Shown in pieces: positions 44,501 to 50,714 of a DNA stretch of 64,000 bases; position 1 is the first letter of the stretch; every line of letters starts with the position of its first letter. The notes beneath the pieces were generated by a model, which ran no database searches, was not told the DNA's origin, and saw nothing but the letters and a program-made list of their open reading frames with translations. This stretch comes from Symbiodinium microadriaticum. Lineage: Eukaryota > Sar > Dinophyceae > Suessiales > Symbiodiniaceae. The stretch is taken from NCBI GenBank assembly GCA_001939145.1, contig LSRX01000472.1, forward strand, positions 463,920 through 527,919, read 5' to 3'. Position numbers and translations under genes: made by a program.

Positions 44501-47500
44501 AGCTCCCAGTACACACCCTGAAGTATGGCACGGAGATCATAAACAACAACACGTGGGTCGAAGTGTCGCCATGTTGGCCGGGGCAGCTGCAAAGTGGCAA
44601 CGACAAGTGCGTTGCTGGCCCACCCTCTGATGCACACATCAGTTGGTCGAGGACGCACTCCTCGAAGGGTTAGGGCATGCAGAGGGTATTGCAGGTGCTG
44701 CGCGATGTCGGAGCGCGTTTGAGCTCGACGAGTATCATCTAGAGGAAATCTAGCTTGACCTTCGTCTGTCAGCAGAAGGAAGGCTGCGCCATCCTGCACA
44801 GGCAAGTCTGCTTCTGTATCCCATCCGGCTGTGGTCTGAAGCATGTCTTCCAGAGTTCTGCCAACCTCAAGATCACTGCCAGGATCAGCGATGACAATGG
44901 TTACCCCTGTCCATAGCGCAACCTGCTGCCCGGGTAGGAGCGCTTCTTGGGACACGTGCACAAAAACATCGGCAGCAAAATTTGCTCCAAGACCGGAAAT
45001 TATCAGGATGTCTTCTCGGGAGGCGACGGCTGGGACGCAAGCTGCAAAGGCCGTGCCGTCTACCGTCCGAAGGTCAAGGACAGCGACGAGGTCTTCCGTC
45101 CATTCCGGCAGTGCCACAAGAACAGCAAATTGATTTGAGAGTTGTGGCTGAACTGGAGTTAGCCATGTGAAGCGGCGTCTCCTGTCGGCTATGCGCACGG
45201 AGTCAACCTCAAAGCAAGCTTCAGCTGCAGTGGCGGGTATGCGAAGGGGCACTATGACTACATCTGGGTAGTAATCAGGCGTCATGATGACGAAGGTGGC
45301 CCTAAGCGCCCCTTCCGCGGTGAGCTGTCCTGCCTCCTGAGCATGGGGCAGCAAGGCCGGAGGTATGCCAGGCGGCAGATTGCCTTCACCAAAGGGATAG
45401 AGCAAGGCTTGAACATGCTCATCATGAGTAAGGCGAACGTCGGCACCGATCCGAACTGTCAAGTCTGGCAAGGACGTAAGCTTACATGTTTGAGTGCTCA
45501 GCGCATCTGGGATCGACTCAAGGATCCCTGATAGAGAGGGGCCAGGAGTAAGGCAGCTGGAACCGTCTAGTGCACACCGTAAGCAAGCAGGTTCCAGGCA
45601 TACGCCAAGGCGTGGCGGTTTCGGCACATCAAAAGATGGGATCTGGAAAGGGTCAGAACCCTTCACAGAAAGAGACTGCACAAAGTGCATTGCTCTGGGC
45701 TGAGGGGACCGGCTTCTGTCACCATTGTCAGACTCAGACGGACCTTCAGCGATATGGTGGGCCCTAGGCGCATCGCTGTTACCAGGGGGATCTCCATTGT
45801 CCCCTGAAACTGCAACTATTTCACCTTGTTCTCTGCCAGCAGTGCGCCGCTCCTCTGCTGAAAAGGCTCGAAAAACAAGCGTGGCTTGGCAAGGCACAAT
45901 GACAAAGTCACGATGCACAACTCCACCCTCGATGACAAGTCCAAAGTCAGCCGGCAAATTCACCCCATACAATGCAAGCAAGGTAGGAATGTGCAGCTGG
46001 AAAGCGTGAGAGAAATGCACCTGCGGCTTATATCCAATCGGCCTGAAGTCAAGGAATGTAAAAACATCAAGTCTTTGGCTGTGCAGAGTGCCTTCCTCAC
46101 TCCTGTCCGGCAGGGCCGCAGCCCCAATCAACGCAGAGCAAGGGTTGCCATGCATGTCAAGATCGTGAAAATCCCCTGACGCACACAGCGTCAAATTGCG
46201 GACTTCGCGATCGAGATAAAATGCTGCCGCTTGAGCGGGCGTACGTCCTGAATGATATCGGGCGTGCAAAAGCCATCGTTCGCCTTGGCTAACCAGGCAG
46301 TAGCCTGGGGGGTAGCTGTGTCGTGGGACGTGATCAAGCTGCCCCAGGAAAGCTCCTGCCTCAAAAAGTCTCCTGCTGTCGAATGGCTGAGGGGGATTAC
46401 CTTCCCTTGTGAGCACGGTGATGGCGTCACCATCCTCAAGGCGAAGGAGCCGGCGTTCATTAGCAGGTATTTGTTCACACCCGACGTACACAAAGAGCAA
46501 ATCGGTATCAGTGTGTACTTGCGGCTGTATGTACGCAAGGAACTCCCCAAGAGGGAGGGAATGTGGCAAGTATGCAGCAAAATAATTCCCTCCAACACAG
46601 GAGAGATTTATGATCACAGCTGCTTGACGACACCCTTCTAGCAAACCAATACAACGGGGGTACGCAATGAAGGTCGCAAAGGTCGTAAACCCCGGTGGGT
46701 TAATGGGTACGATGGTGTCAATGCCAACATCAAAGAGCTCGGAGTCAAGCTGCAAAAGCCGCTCCATCACTTCATCAAGGCTGCTTCTCTCGGTCAGCTT
46801 GATAGCCCAGGAGCGTTCTTGGTAGTAGGGTGCATAAACAATGACCCCCAGCCATCGGTCCTCAGTTGAAATCTGGGCAGCAGGGTTCGCTAGAGGCAAA
46901 GTCAGGATTCCTAGATCGGGCTGTATGGGCTGCCGCAGAAGTTGGTATGCGGGCTGGCTCGGCCACGAGTCTGGTGCAGGATAATGCGCTGGCCTGACCT
47001 CAGTAATAGGAAACCATTCGTTATCAGCCAGATGCACATCCTGCGCAGTGGCTGCCTCATCAAGAAGCTCCCAGGCTTCATCCCCATCAGACAAGGCTTC
47101 TGGCAGGAGGGCATCGTCGTTTCCTGTACTTAGGGGAATGATGGAGGCAGTTGCAGTGGGGATGGTCAAAATCCAAACAGCAGCAGGGGCACCTCGAAAG
47201 CACCCAAGGTTGCATGCGTATGGCACAGAAATGCCTGCAAAGAGCCAAGCTATGACCCGGTCAAAGCCCCTACTGCGTTGGGATCTGCGAACTGGCTCAT
47301 CTTTGCGGCGACCATGGCGGCACCCTTGGTAGGTCTTGCGCTCGCCATGGCAGGCCCAGGAGCTCGAGAAGCCCCAGTAGTCAGCCTGGGCACACCTAGC
47401 AAGAGGCGCCAGGGGCAGTAATATGCCGGCATGCATGGGGCAGGCTAGAGCCTTCCCAAAAGGGGTCGCCCTCAGAAAAATGGCGTGTGCTAGCAAACGA

Positions 47501-48282
47501 CCCAAAGCCAGCAGCATGGCCAGTGCAAAGCAGGGCCCAACAGAGCAAAGGCCTTGCAAAACCAGCTGGCCGAACTGATGTGTGCAGATGCATTGCCAAA
47601 TGACCCAAAGCGGGACAAAGACACGCACCCATGTAAATCCAAAAAACCCTTCCAACCTATATGACTGCCGTGGCAGCATACCTGGAAGGCGGGACTCAGG
47701 GAACAACTGAAGAAATTGATGTGCTCCGCCAAAGGATTGGCTGAGAACCCAAAGCCTGAAAGGGCAAAGAGGGTGATCAAAGCAGGCGACCGCCCCAGAG
47801 CTACCGATGCGGTTCTTTAGCGCCCTGCTAAAAAATCCCCTAAAGGCCCAGCAGACAAAGGCCAAAGAGCCCAGCAAAAAGGCACGAATCCAGGTGTTCC
47901 TGAGGCGGGTCTGCGGAGGCTTGGCGTACACATTGCGTGTGCTTTGAAATCCAAAAGGGAGGCATGCTGCGAACAAGGCCTGTGCCCCAGCGTCACCGAT
48001 GCACAAGTTAGACGCTCTTGTCCATTCAACAGCCAAATGCAGAGATAGTGCCTCGAGGCTGATAGGCACACTGCAAACTCCGCAAGAGGGGCTTACAAAA
48101 CTCTGTACATGCACAACAGCACTACAGAAAGGCCCTACTACAGTACATGACTCCGTCGGCCTTGGAAATGACCTTTGCTCACATAAGGGAAAAGCGCTAG
48201 CAGCATTGAGGCAATCACCACAAGAGGCGTCTTGACCAGGGTGCACTTCAGCCGAGGCGAGCTCAAGCGCTCCCCTAGGCAT
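35584..48282 (-). CDS. Giant ORF2 polyprotein: modules, RNase H, APE endonuclease, reverse transcriptase, zinc fingers
   Basis: From the first in-frame Met after the ORF1 stop (48282), 4,232 aa. Order: hydrophobic segments (about residues 122-156, 211-271, 339-386); four diverged modules of about 330 aa (from about 474 to 2180) separated by acidic Ser/Asp and RSRSP linkers; a hydrophobic stretch (about 2262-2317); RNase H (about 2530-2675); APE endonuclease (about 2770-3058); RT (about 3304-3795); two zinc fingers (about 3932-3990). It would nick the target, prime on the 3' OH and copy the element RNA. The frame is open back to 49518; initiation at 48282 is chosen because the extension merely shadows ORF1. 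ORF2 is in the -1 frame relative to ORF1; no obvious slippery heptamer was seen at the junction, so reinitiation is more likely than frameshifting. Such length suggests processing, but no protease was found. Confidence 0.9.
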   Translation of the reverse strand: MPRGALELASAEVHPGQDASCGDCLNAASAFPLCEQRSFPRPTESCTVVGPFCSAVVHVQSFVSPSCGVCSVPISLEALSLHLAVEWTRASNLCIGDAGAQALFAACLPFGFQSTRNVYAKPPQTRLRNTWIRAFLLGSLAFVCWAFRGFFSRALKNRIGSSGAVACFDHPLCPFRLWVLSQSFGGAHQFLQLFPESRLPGMLPRQSYRLEGFFGFTWVRVFVPLWVIWQCICTHQFGQLVLQGLCSVGPCFALAMLLALGRLLAHAIFLRATPFGKALACPMHAGILLPLAPLARCAQADYWGFSSSWACHGERKTYQGCRHGRRKDEPVRRSQRSRGFDRVIAWLFAGISVPYACNLGCFRGAPAAVWILTIPTATASIIPLSTGNDDALLPEALSDGDEAWELLDEAATAQDVHLADNEWFPITEVRPAHYPAPDSWPSQPAYQLLRQPIQPDLGILTLPLANPAAQISTEDRWLGVIVYAPYYQERSWAIKLTERSSLDEVMERLLQLDSELFDVGIDTIVPINPPGFTTFATFIAYPRCIGLLEGCRQAAVIINLSCVGGNYFAAYLPHSLPLGEFLAYIQPQVHTDTDLLFVYVGCEQIPANERRLLRLEDGDAITVLTREGNPPQPFDSRRLFEAGAFLGQLDHVPRHSYPPGYCLVSQGERWLLHARYHSGRTPAQAAAFYLDREVRNLTLCASGDFHDLDMHGNPCSALIGAAALPDRSEEGTLHSQRLDVFTFLDFRPIGYKPQVHFSHAFQLHIPTLLALYGVNLPADFGLVIEGGVVHRDFVIVPCQATLVFRAFSAEERRTAGREQGEIVAVSGDNGDPPGNSDAPRAHHIAEGPSESDNGDRSRSPQPRAMHFVQSLSVKGSDPFQIPSFDVPKPPRLGVCLEPACLRCALDGSSCLTPGPSLSGILESIPDALSTQTCKLTSLPDLTVRIGADVRLTHDEHVQALLYPFGEGNLPPGIPPALLPHAQEAGQLTAEGALRATFVIMTPDYYPDVVIVPLRIPATAAEACFEVDSVRIADRRRRFTWLTPVQPQLSNQFAVLVALPEWTEDLVAVLDLRTVDGTAFAACVPAVASREDILIISGLGANFAADVFVHVSQEALLPGQQVALWTGVTIVIADPGSDLEVGRTLEDMLQTTAGWDTEADLPVQDGAAFLLLTDEGQARFPLDDTRRAQTRSDIAQHLQYPLHALTLRGVRPRPTDVCIRGWASNALVVATLQLPRPTWRHFDPRVVVYDLRAILQGVYWELEQESWIALSLVVGRYETSCPPGFHVVVEGGHSELVDGVAGIRLEEAQRLVIAFEPDVPMTSDSSESGSQDVPSDSPDESDDNFADQHVDDGDRSSARSRSPRSTNARPAPRGHRTARHAVLSCKILDEPHAASHAEALSLAVLRYLAPGLGMPWRYTPTANAIFLRDTEDSEEDSDDGQEIIQLLHFAIAVPGFTLERLAFATRVPATVEEILARASAVRNPDVAQHFPRLVPARPQPVSGSGFLIGVPAWACDSRPSQVFVCFDTRHLDGRIFAAAAPAYLNPPQILCLAGFPDVAHYQLYVSGDPVDPDPNCWVHVDHGDTVTLVPPGVPPGPARSLESALMSRLVWNDSPPAFDVNADATYCLAFSRETGVCTADFGRPTEYRAQIAAAVGIPSRLLRLQPAAPRVRNAAVDGLPCRTVIAVHEAGAAWTDDTRTAILDLRAMMLGWRTWPAAAGWADFRSIVVDLEGEAPPGWHPYLLDVQQDVDAIQIAEGQVLVVGLHRVHDTAGIVQRSEHPETATPSDAFDGAAASQPPDTAPADGAARAGNDTILPMASQDRSGQRDDSIPPAEGAGPRSTRQSDAFQSFTGVFLVLGQNYGVERVAIRVQTGCSVEDVLADVHAGRSIQAAVALPRVVAVHPQPRLDHALVLSMPLWPCDGAVVIFDCRASSGTIFTLQIGRRVSRTGILIAAGLDDTAEFDVYVEDQPWPLTPDAIADLVHGDLLLVMPRRAPAHTIASLSEMLNSVSGWDPRYAPPRRDTEVAWVLGPDASFLAESRQGHRLRIQDLAQRLRIPPAALTLRLARPAIRDYAHLGTEACNVVAADTSSEPRPGDRIGGPIFFLDLRPLLLRVEWYPCPDGWIDVTMLVERLSPRCPHSFEIGLVRNGIVLGPLVGHLQVADRETITLCYFLPDPARRLPPPAQDDDPDDGTDPPGGPPRDVYARGSQVSVGSYAPPAAVSDAGTGGTTPFSTAQGREGKPTPSQVPPAGAWGIYHIGALCRRHLICALLRDFALGACLFWALFYAAQFGRRLLRTMLRLPAPLLLCLIWWNIVGVQSASIQASRAPGQVQICGEASVPGLTDFPVRVFAPAHRPVPTPARSSRHSAGGLNVEQAIANPEPLRTLLSEAVNQPDSPAFFLAATLLEAVVEHFQDKQRRSRVPAAREGWQSALGRSGNVLSLHALVRDEAVSKLCAIPPTRIDLPRGVIPLHCELSIGRTRLGFSIGDLRQLCFGMSSLSSWQTAQDLFASALPFDSADLRRFAGDLGVNHAKDVWCFTDGSYYPARASCEASLGWAAFFLQPDIPACGWAAGRVDTALFGGASSPSAYISECVALGAAQLISALDLSHVAVHFRSDCQAALAALEGQSQGVPARCALFACNARTLRTQIAGNIDTCAYVEGHAGVLGNEVADFFAKSWARSGHVSHGLVRPAAFQSFWLEHGAKLLPWAGVALQSLLGYPGAPPLCVADLGTDLDHAGLKPLDLLQPFVPPGLCEPSPAPTSCLQDHLCEYRLELSFASFNTLSLLPPRMPGAANASAEVGLAFQTGAAAIIERQLHGHGIHIAFLQETRCPAGSLRTGRYHRFCSGGHHGQWGSELWILEGHSILRAGQGQAWQLTAAHTVVLHSDPRRLLARIQCGPLSLLLVTLHGPHRAFESAQIETWWQETQRIVDHFQRGDFVIIAGDFNAALGSRVTESFGDLDPEPEDCAGEQVQQLAAAHHAFAPNTFRDYHEGDSYTYHQKKSSKVLRTDYILLPLSWSAGHVRSYTAPKIHAGHPTQDHVATCVDVTLALTRPHTESPQRPRRLRAADLCAPDLQEDIRRVLTSTPAVPWEISSHAHAAIVTKHVQEGLRRLLPTSKARPKHPFLRPSTWQLQQHLAKIRHGLHMRRRTLDRHRLLAVFRVWRQPEATYADAFVDNVWVLRVVAVQALQAQHMQDVSRALKAACKADRDAYICQLADDVAQGPANQVFAALHRLLAHKRKRPYHLEPLPALKKADGNLCADHREALETWRSHFGSFEGGQATNFEQIAQRVFQERPTASSNGPGPHPISLDEVASQSQLLLVLRSTKVGKAAGLDGLPPEICKYYAAELAPILYPLFLKTAWRGQEPVGWKGGSTVYFHKRRGRFDECGSYRAVLLLSTWAKACHKCLRAPLKQHFESSAPTLQLGGRTGGTVVFGAHLVRTVVRHATAQGVASFTLFADIASAFYSVVTGLVAGSEHSLSDEAFARLTSSLKLEPGELQALRDNLAAPAAMATAGASDWLQNVTEKMSTNNWFLLRGDDTPVATSRGTRPGSSFADLVFALLIPKILARRDVFRGEAGQSLPPTFAWDGRRVLEPCAAETLLEVQDVVWADDLAVPRLCASPRVARTAIALEAGALTDACAENGLTLAYGCHKTAALATVRGAGSRAVKTELFGRTKGQGQVTARREHAGAATLPLVGNYKHLGVQQLEGGSLAGEVRYRAAQARAAFHEARRKIFRNQQIGIRRKAHILNALVLSRLTQGAGSWPTLPKKDRQVLDTTLWTFYRSLLNIPRSGPQNYTALTVYALTELPPLTALLRKCRLQYLRQMVSSGPDILWAAVRADRPYADLLRSDVKWMFEWLYKTTDLPDPSEDWGTWASLMRDRPGRFKGLLKKASRLDLLRLRYVAALDGFHRVAASAAGLHSQVSLSQPRCGELCIPCKRAFSDRVSWAAHAARCHGYRSPAHLLGKGTTCLACGRQYASQGRLKRHLLSVPACVQAWGAFQPACDEQTQVPQHPLAPPSCVPGTFSGGRFAQRHPAHLDVSQLLLRELEDLHHVDEAEVWACVSDHIEPVAVLRATVAHWRNAYPDSVWHQEVGENVLLLLDPEVSADRFPDERKAPRAAQDALPEWDLPKGLGFVVNGAPFALDLPQPPPVTFDVESPVSISLRHGEGVADWAEGACHKLAECVALASARPICLTCPGIWKCIPVAKVWCEALGFSCSDDGLRTPH
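36310..36485 (-). other. ORF2 C-terminal zinc fingers
   Basis: Two fingers: C-x2-C-x12-H-x4-H (CIPCKRAF...HAARCH) and C-x2-C-x12-H-x6-C (CLACGRQY...HLLSVPAC). They probably bind the target DNA or element RNA. Confidence 0.85.
36900..38370 (-). other. ORF2 reverse transcriptase domain
   Basis: Motifs in order: KVGKAAGLDGLPPEI, SYRAVLLLS, FTLFADIASAFYSV (motif A Asp), GTRPGSSFADLVFALL (motif B), VWADDLAVP (catalytic ADD box) and YKHLGVQQ (primer grip). All catalytic Asp residues are present, and a thumb-like region follows. Confidence 0.93.
39110..39965 (-). other. ORF2 APE-type endonuclease domain
   Basis: Exonuclease/endonuclease/phosphatase-fold signature: SFASFNTLS, FLQETRC, VTLHGPH, IIAGDFNAALG, LRTDYILLP and TQDHVATC, in the right order and spacing, with the metal-binding Glu, the DxN and the terminal DH pair intact. 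It nicks target DNA to prime reverse transcription. Confidence 0.9.
40255..40690 (-). other. ORF2 RNase H domain
   Basis: The four acidic residues expected in RNase H are visible: FTDGSY, AYISECVAL, FRSDCQAAL and GNEVADFFAK, with VEGHAGV before the last supplying the usual His. The enzyme would remove template RNA during second-strand synthesis. Its place N-terminal to the endonuclease is unusual for LINEs. Confidence 0.88.
41330..41495 (-). other. ORF2 hydrophobic stretch before RNase H
   Basis: ACLFWALFYAAQF and APLLLCLIWWNIVGV flank a basic RRLLRTML segment. The second ends VGVQSAS, like a signal-peptide cleavage region, although it lies in mid-protein. Confidence 0.55.
41750..42745 (-). 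other. ORF2 repeated module 4
   Basis: Landmarks: GVFLVLGQNYGVERVAI, AVVIFDCRASSGTIFTL, ILIAAGLDD, FDVYVED, LVHGDLLLVMP, LSEMLNSVSGWD, IFFLDLRPLLLRVEW, CPHSFEIGLVRNG and ETITLCYFLPD. It is followed by a Pro/Asp/Gly-rich linker. Confidence 0.72.
42985..43965 (-). other. ORF2 repeated module 3
   Basis: Landmarks: FAIAVPGFTLERLAF, VFVCFDTRHLDGRIFAAAAP, ILCLAGFPD, YQLYVSGD, VDHGDTVTLVPPG, LESALMSRLVWND, AILDLRAMMLG, PPGWHPYLLDVQ and GQVLVVGLH. This is the clearest parallel to module 2. Confidence 0.72.
44320..45305 (-). other. ORF2 repeated module 2
   Basis: Landmarks: ATFVIMTPDYYPDVVIV, VAVLDLRTVDGTAFAACVP, DILIISGLG, DVFVHV, GVTIVIADPG, LEDMLQTTAGWD, VVVYDLRAILQG, CPPGFHVVVEGGH and QRLVIAFEPD. 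An acidic Ser-rich linker with RSRSPR follows (about 44320-44140). Confidence 0.72.
45845..46860 (-). other. ORF2 repeated module 1
   Basis: The first of four related modules. Landmarks: RWLGVIVYAPYY at the start, AAVIINLSCVGGNYFAAYLP, LLFVYVG then LEDGDAITVL, and a late GLVIEGGVVH then ATLVFRAF. Alignment with modules 2-4 rests on the order hydrophobic strand, D/N-x-R/S..GxxFAA..P, VYV, and GD/GV-x-(T/V)-(L/I)-V. Confidence 0.7.
47125..47920 (-). other. ORF2 N-terminal hydrophobic segments
   Basis: Within ORF2, WIRAFLLGSLAFVCWAF (about 47910-47860), WVRVFVPLWVIW and FALAMLLALGRLL (47640-47480), VIAWLFAGISVPYA and AVWILTIPTATASII (47265-47125) are long enough to span a membrane. Membrane segments are not part of normal LINE ORF2 proteins. 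Real membrane insertion or a hydrophobic core are both possible. Confidence 0.6.
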
Positions 48283-48350
48283 CGGGCTCCATGGCCGACA
48301 TTCCCCTTGCAGGTTACCCAAATCTGCCGGCGTCTTCCCTATCCCATTCG

Positions 48351-49619
48351 TCACTCCAGAGATCCAAATCCTGGGGAGGGCATGCCAACATCGAGCTCGT
48401 CGGCATCGTCGTCGATGATTCCCGGTCCCGGTCCTGTCGGCGCGGCGTCTGTCTCGTGATGGCGCTCTTCGCTGTGGTTGGCTTCCTCTACATCCAACTT
48501 CTCCTTGGGTCCTTTGCTGTTTAAAGGCCTGCCAAAAGGGGCCATAGCACCTCGCCTTTCGCTCCTCTTGGCAGAGAGTCTGTCCGCCAAGCCGGTACCA
48601 ACCTCGACAGGTGCTGCCGGGGGAGGTGTGGGCCTCGTCGATTGCGGTGTGCGGGCAGGACCAGGCGTTCCCCTCGTTGGCGTAATCGGAGGCCCCGATC
48701 CGCCCAATCCTTCGTGCGCTGCTGAACCATGCGGGGGTCGCCCTAAGGTCTCCCGATGAATGGCTGTCGGTCCAGCAGCTGGACTCGCCATGTAAGGATC
48801 TCGAAGAGTCGCTGCTGGTGATGCATGGGTGTATGAGGCATCCACTGGCCTGCCTGTCGGCGGGGCTCCTTCTCCCCCTGGGTTCTCTGCACCAGCACTC
48901 ACCGGGGCAGAGTCCAAATTCTTTGCTGCCTGCATGGCTGCATGGTAGAAGCCGGCAGTCTCCACAATCATGTCTTCTGCCATTAGCCGTTCCCATTCGA
49001 CATCGGTCTCCGGAACCGACTCCTGTGGCTGGATCGCGGCAGCACCTCCGAGGACAATTTCTTTGACTCGGAGGGCCGCGGCTGTCCCTTGCGCTGTTGT
49101 CTCGGCGAGCTCTTGGTCCAAGCGTTGTAGATCTTCTTCGTATTGTTTTCGCTGCTTTGCAAACTTGGCTTTCTGTTCTAGAACCCATTGGCTCCACTGC
49201 CTTTGCTTTTTCTTCTTGTCCTCTTGTATGCGTCGCACCTTGCCGTCCGCCTTCCTTGCGGAAGTAAGCGACTTCTGGATGGCAGCCATCACTGAAGTTT
49301 GCTCCGAAACTTCTTGCCCTGCTGTACGCCAAGGTCTGGTGTCCGACGGGCGCTTCGATGCCGTCTCCTGATCCAGCTGCACCTGATCGTATCGGTCGGC
49401 AGAGTTGTTCCTGTGCCGCGGTGATACTGACCATGATCCCGGCCAGTATTGATAGGACCTGTCGTCGCGGCCTTCTGGTTGCTTGCGCCATTGCTGTCCT
49501 GCCTTGGCTTTGTTCCAATTCCTGCCCATGCCAGCAGCTGAGCCGCCGGAATGATGCCTGAAGAGCAGGGAAACGTCCTGGGCTCGAGGGTGGATGCCAG
49601 AGATCCTGGTTTGTCTCAC
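48351..49619 (-). CDS. ORF1 of the giant LINE (coiled-coil, RNA-binding type)
   Basis: 422 aa. After a basic, Trp/Tyr-containing N-terminus (a second Met at residue 31 begins MGRNWNKAKAGQQW and may be the true start, at 49529) comes a charged heptad-like segment at about residues 110-170 (KKKQRQWSQW, KQYEEDLQRLDQELAET), a probable trimerising coiled coil. Then come an Ala-rich helix, a Pro/Thr/Gly-rich stretch (about 280-360) and an acidic tail ending in FGSLE. LINE ORF1 proteins coat the RNA and chaperone reverse transcription; no RRM or zinc knuckle is visible here, so the role is inferred from position and coiled coil. The ORF2 frame is also open opposite nearly all of ORF1, but its Arg/Ser/Cys-rich translation looks like a shadow frame. 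Confidence 0.8.
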   Translation of the reverse strand: MRQTRISGIHPRAQDVSLLFRHHSGGSAAGMGRNWNKAKAGQQWRKQPEGRDDRSYQYWPGSWSVSPRHRNNSADRYDQVQLDQETASKRPSDTRPWRTAGQEVSEQTSVMAAIQKSLTSARKADGKVRRIQEDKKKKQRQWSQWVLEQKAKFAKQRKQYEEDLQRLDQELAETTAQGTAAALRVKEIVLGGAAAIQPQESVPETDVEWERLMAEDMIVETAGFYHAAMQAAKNLDSAPVSAGAENPGGEGAPPTGRPVDASYTHASPAATLRDPYMASPAAGPTAIHRETLGRPPHGSAAHEGLGGSGPPITPTRGTPGPARTPQSTRPTPPPAAPVEVGTGLADRLSAKRSERRGAMAPFGRPLNSKGPKEKLDVEEANHSEERHHETDAAPTGPGPGIIDDDADELDVGMPSPGFGSLE

Positions 49620-49757
49620 CCTAGATCTGGCAGCTGAACGTCGCTGCCGAAGCCGTCTGTGCCACGAGGGAGATGGCGTGCCGAGGAAGGGGAAAACGTG
49701 CTCTAGGGAGCACTGGGGCTACAGTCGCTCCAGTTTCTCACTGGCAATCTGAGCCCT

Positions 49758-49768
49758 GCGCACACACA
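49758..49768. repeat. Candidate target-site duplication, 5' side of the LINE
   Basis: GCGCACACACA, here followed by more CA units to 49777, matches 35496-35506. Because CA repeats are common, the duplication is less certain than a unique-sequence one would be. The GCGC end makes chance less likely. Confidence 0.6.
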
Positions 49769-49779
49769 CACACACACAT

Positions 49780-50655
49780 GCATGTAACCTGTAAAGGACT
49801 AAACAGAATCTAACAGCAAAGACTCCGAAGCAAAGCGTAATCGGGGGGAAACGGGGAAGTACCAGAAAGACGCGCCTCATTGTCCTCGTCATCTTGTGAG
49901 ACAACACGCACGCGCCATCTTGAAGTGCGGAGCATGAGTGCCTCCTCGTATACGAACAAGACGACTGTGATCCCAGCTGCTGCTCAGGGAGCATAAACAC
50001 ATGCGGACTCATAAACACCTGCGTCTGTCTGCAAATTCGTTGAAGTACAATGCTGCGGTGCTGTACTCCAGCAAACGCTTGTTGGTTCCATGAGCAATGC
50101 AATTGAAAAGGGCCTGAATTTGCAAAGGCGGCGTGGAGAACCGGGTGTAACATCATTGCATCAACCCATCAAGCTGATAGACCCCCTTGCCGGCAGGTCG
50201 AAGGAGTAGGCCGCACACTCACGAGCTACTTACGCTTCGGCGTGCACTTCCAACATGAAACGTTGACATAACCTAAGGCCGAGCACATTCGATAACAGTT
50301 CCGAAAGCTGAACGTCTCTGCCCCACAGCTCCTTGCAACCACGGAACAAACCTCCTTGTCCCCGGACTACTCCGAGCAAGAAACAGCTTTTTCAGGCAGT
50401 GTCTAAGCAATGTTTTCATTGGCAAAATGTCGAACATCGTGCAACATTGTTCAATGTTGCAGTCAGAGAAACGTCATGCAAGGAGAGAGATCCGAACCCA
50501 GGATTCTGCCCGGATTTAACGTGGACCTCCGTTTTTCATCGAGTCGTTCAGTTGCGCAAAACTCTCATAACCTGCTGTGGGCTTCGTGCGCCTGCAGAGA
50601 GGCATTGCAAGGCCACAACTGCGCAGGAAACATCCGTGAATAGCACACCCCGCGA
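49780..50655. other. Spacer without recognised gene
   Basis: No domain or repeat of note on either strand. Confidence 0.4.
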
Positions 50656-50714
50656 CATCACCATCTTTCAATAACCGATGCCCTGATCCAACCAGGCCTG
50701 CTGGAAGGGTTTGC

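Larger units (their letters stand above)
35507..49757 (-). mobile_element. Full-length 14.25-kb non-LTR (LINE-type) retrotransposon with giant ORF2
   Basis: The minus-strand order is: 5' UTR (49757-49620), ORF1 (49619-48351), ORF2 (48282-35584), a 71-nt 3' UTR and an A6 tail (35512-35507). GCGCACACACA (plus strand) is found immediately outside both ends, at 35496-35506 and 49758-49768, as a candidate 11-bp target-site duplication in a CA-rich target. ORF2 runs 12.7 kb with no stop or frameshift, so the copy is young and possibly active. The A-tail, the two ORFs, and the APE endonuclease with RT and no LTRs define a LINE. Size and domain content (four repeated modules, RNase H before the endonuclease) are far outside the usual 4-8 kb plan. 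Confidence 0.88.

Noticed and set aside
35731..49371. Many plus-strand open frames across the LINE
   Set aside because: They are antisense shadows of ORF1 and ORF2, with no domains of their own.
48283..49518. The N-terminal 412 codons of the giant frame as part of ORF2
   Set aside because: They overlap ORF1 in another frame and have Arg/Ser/Cys-rich shadow composition. Translation from 48282 is simpler.
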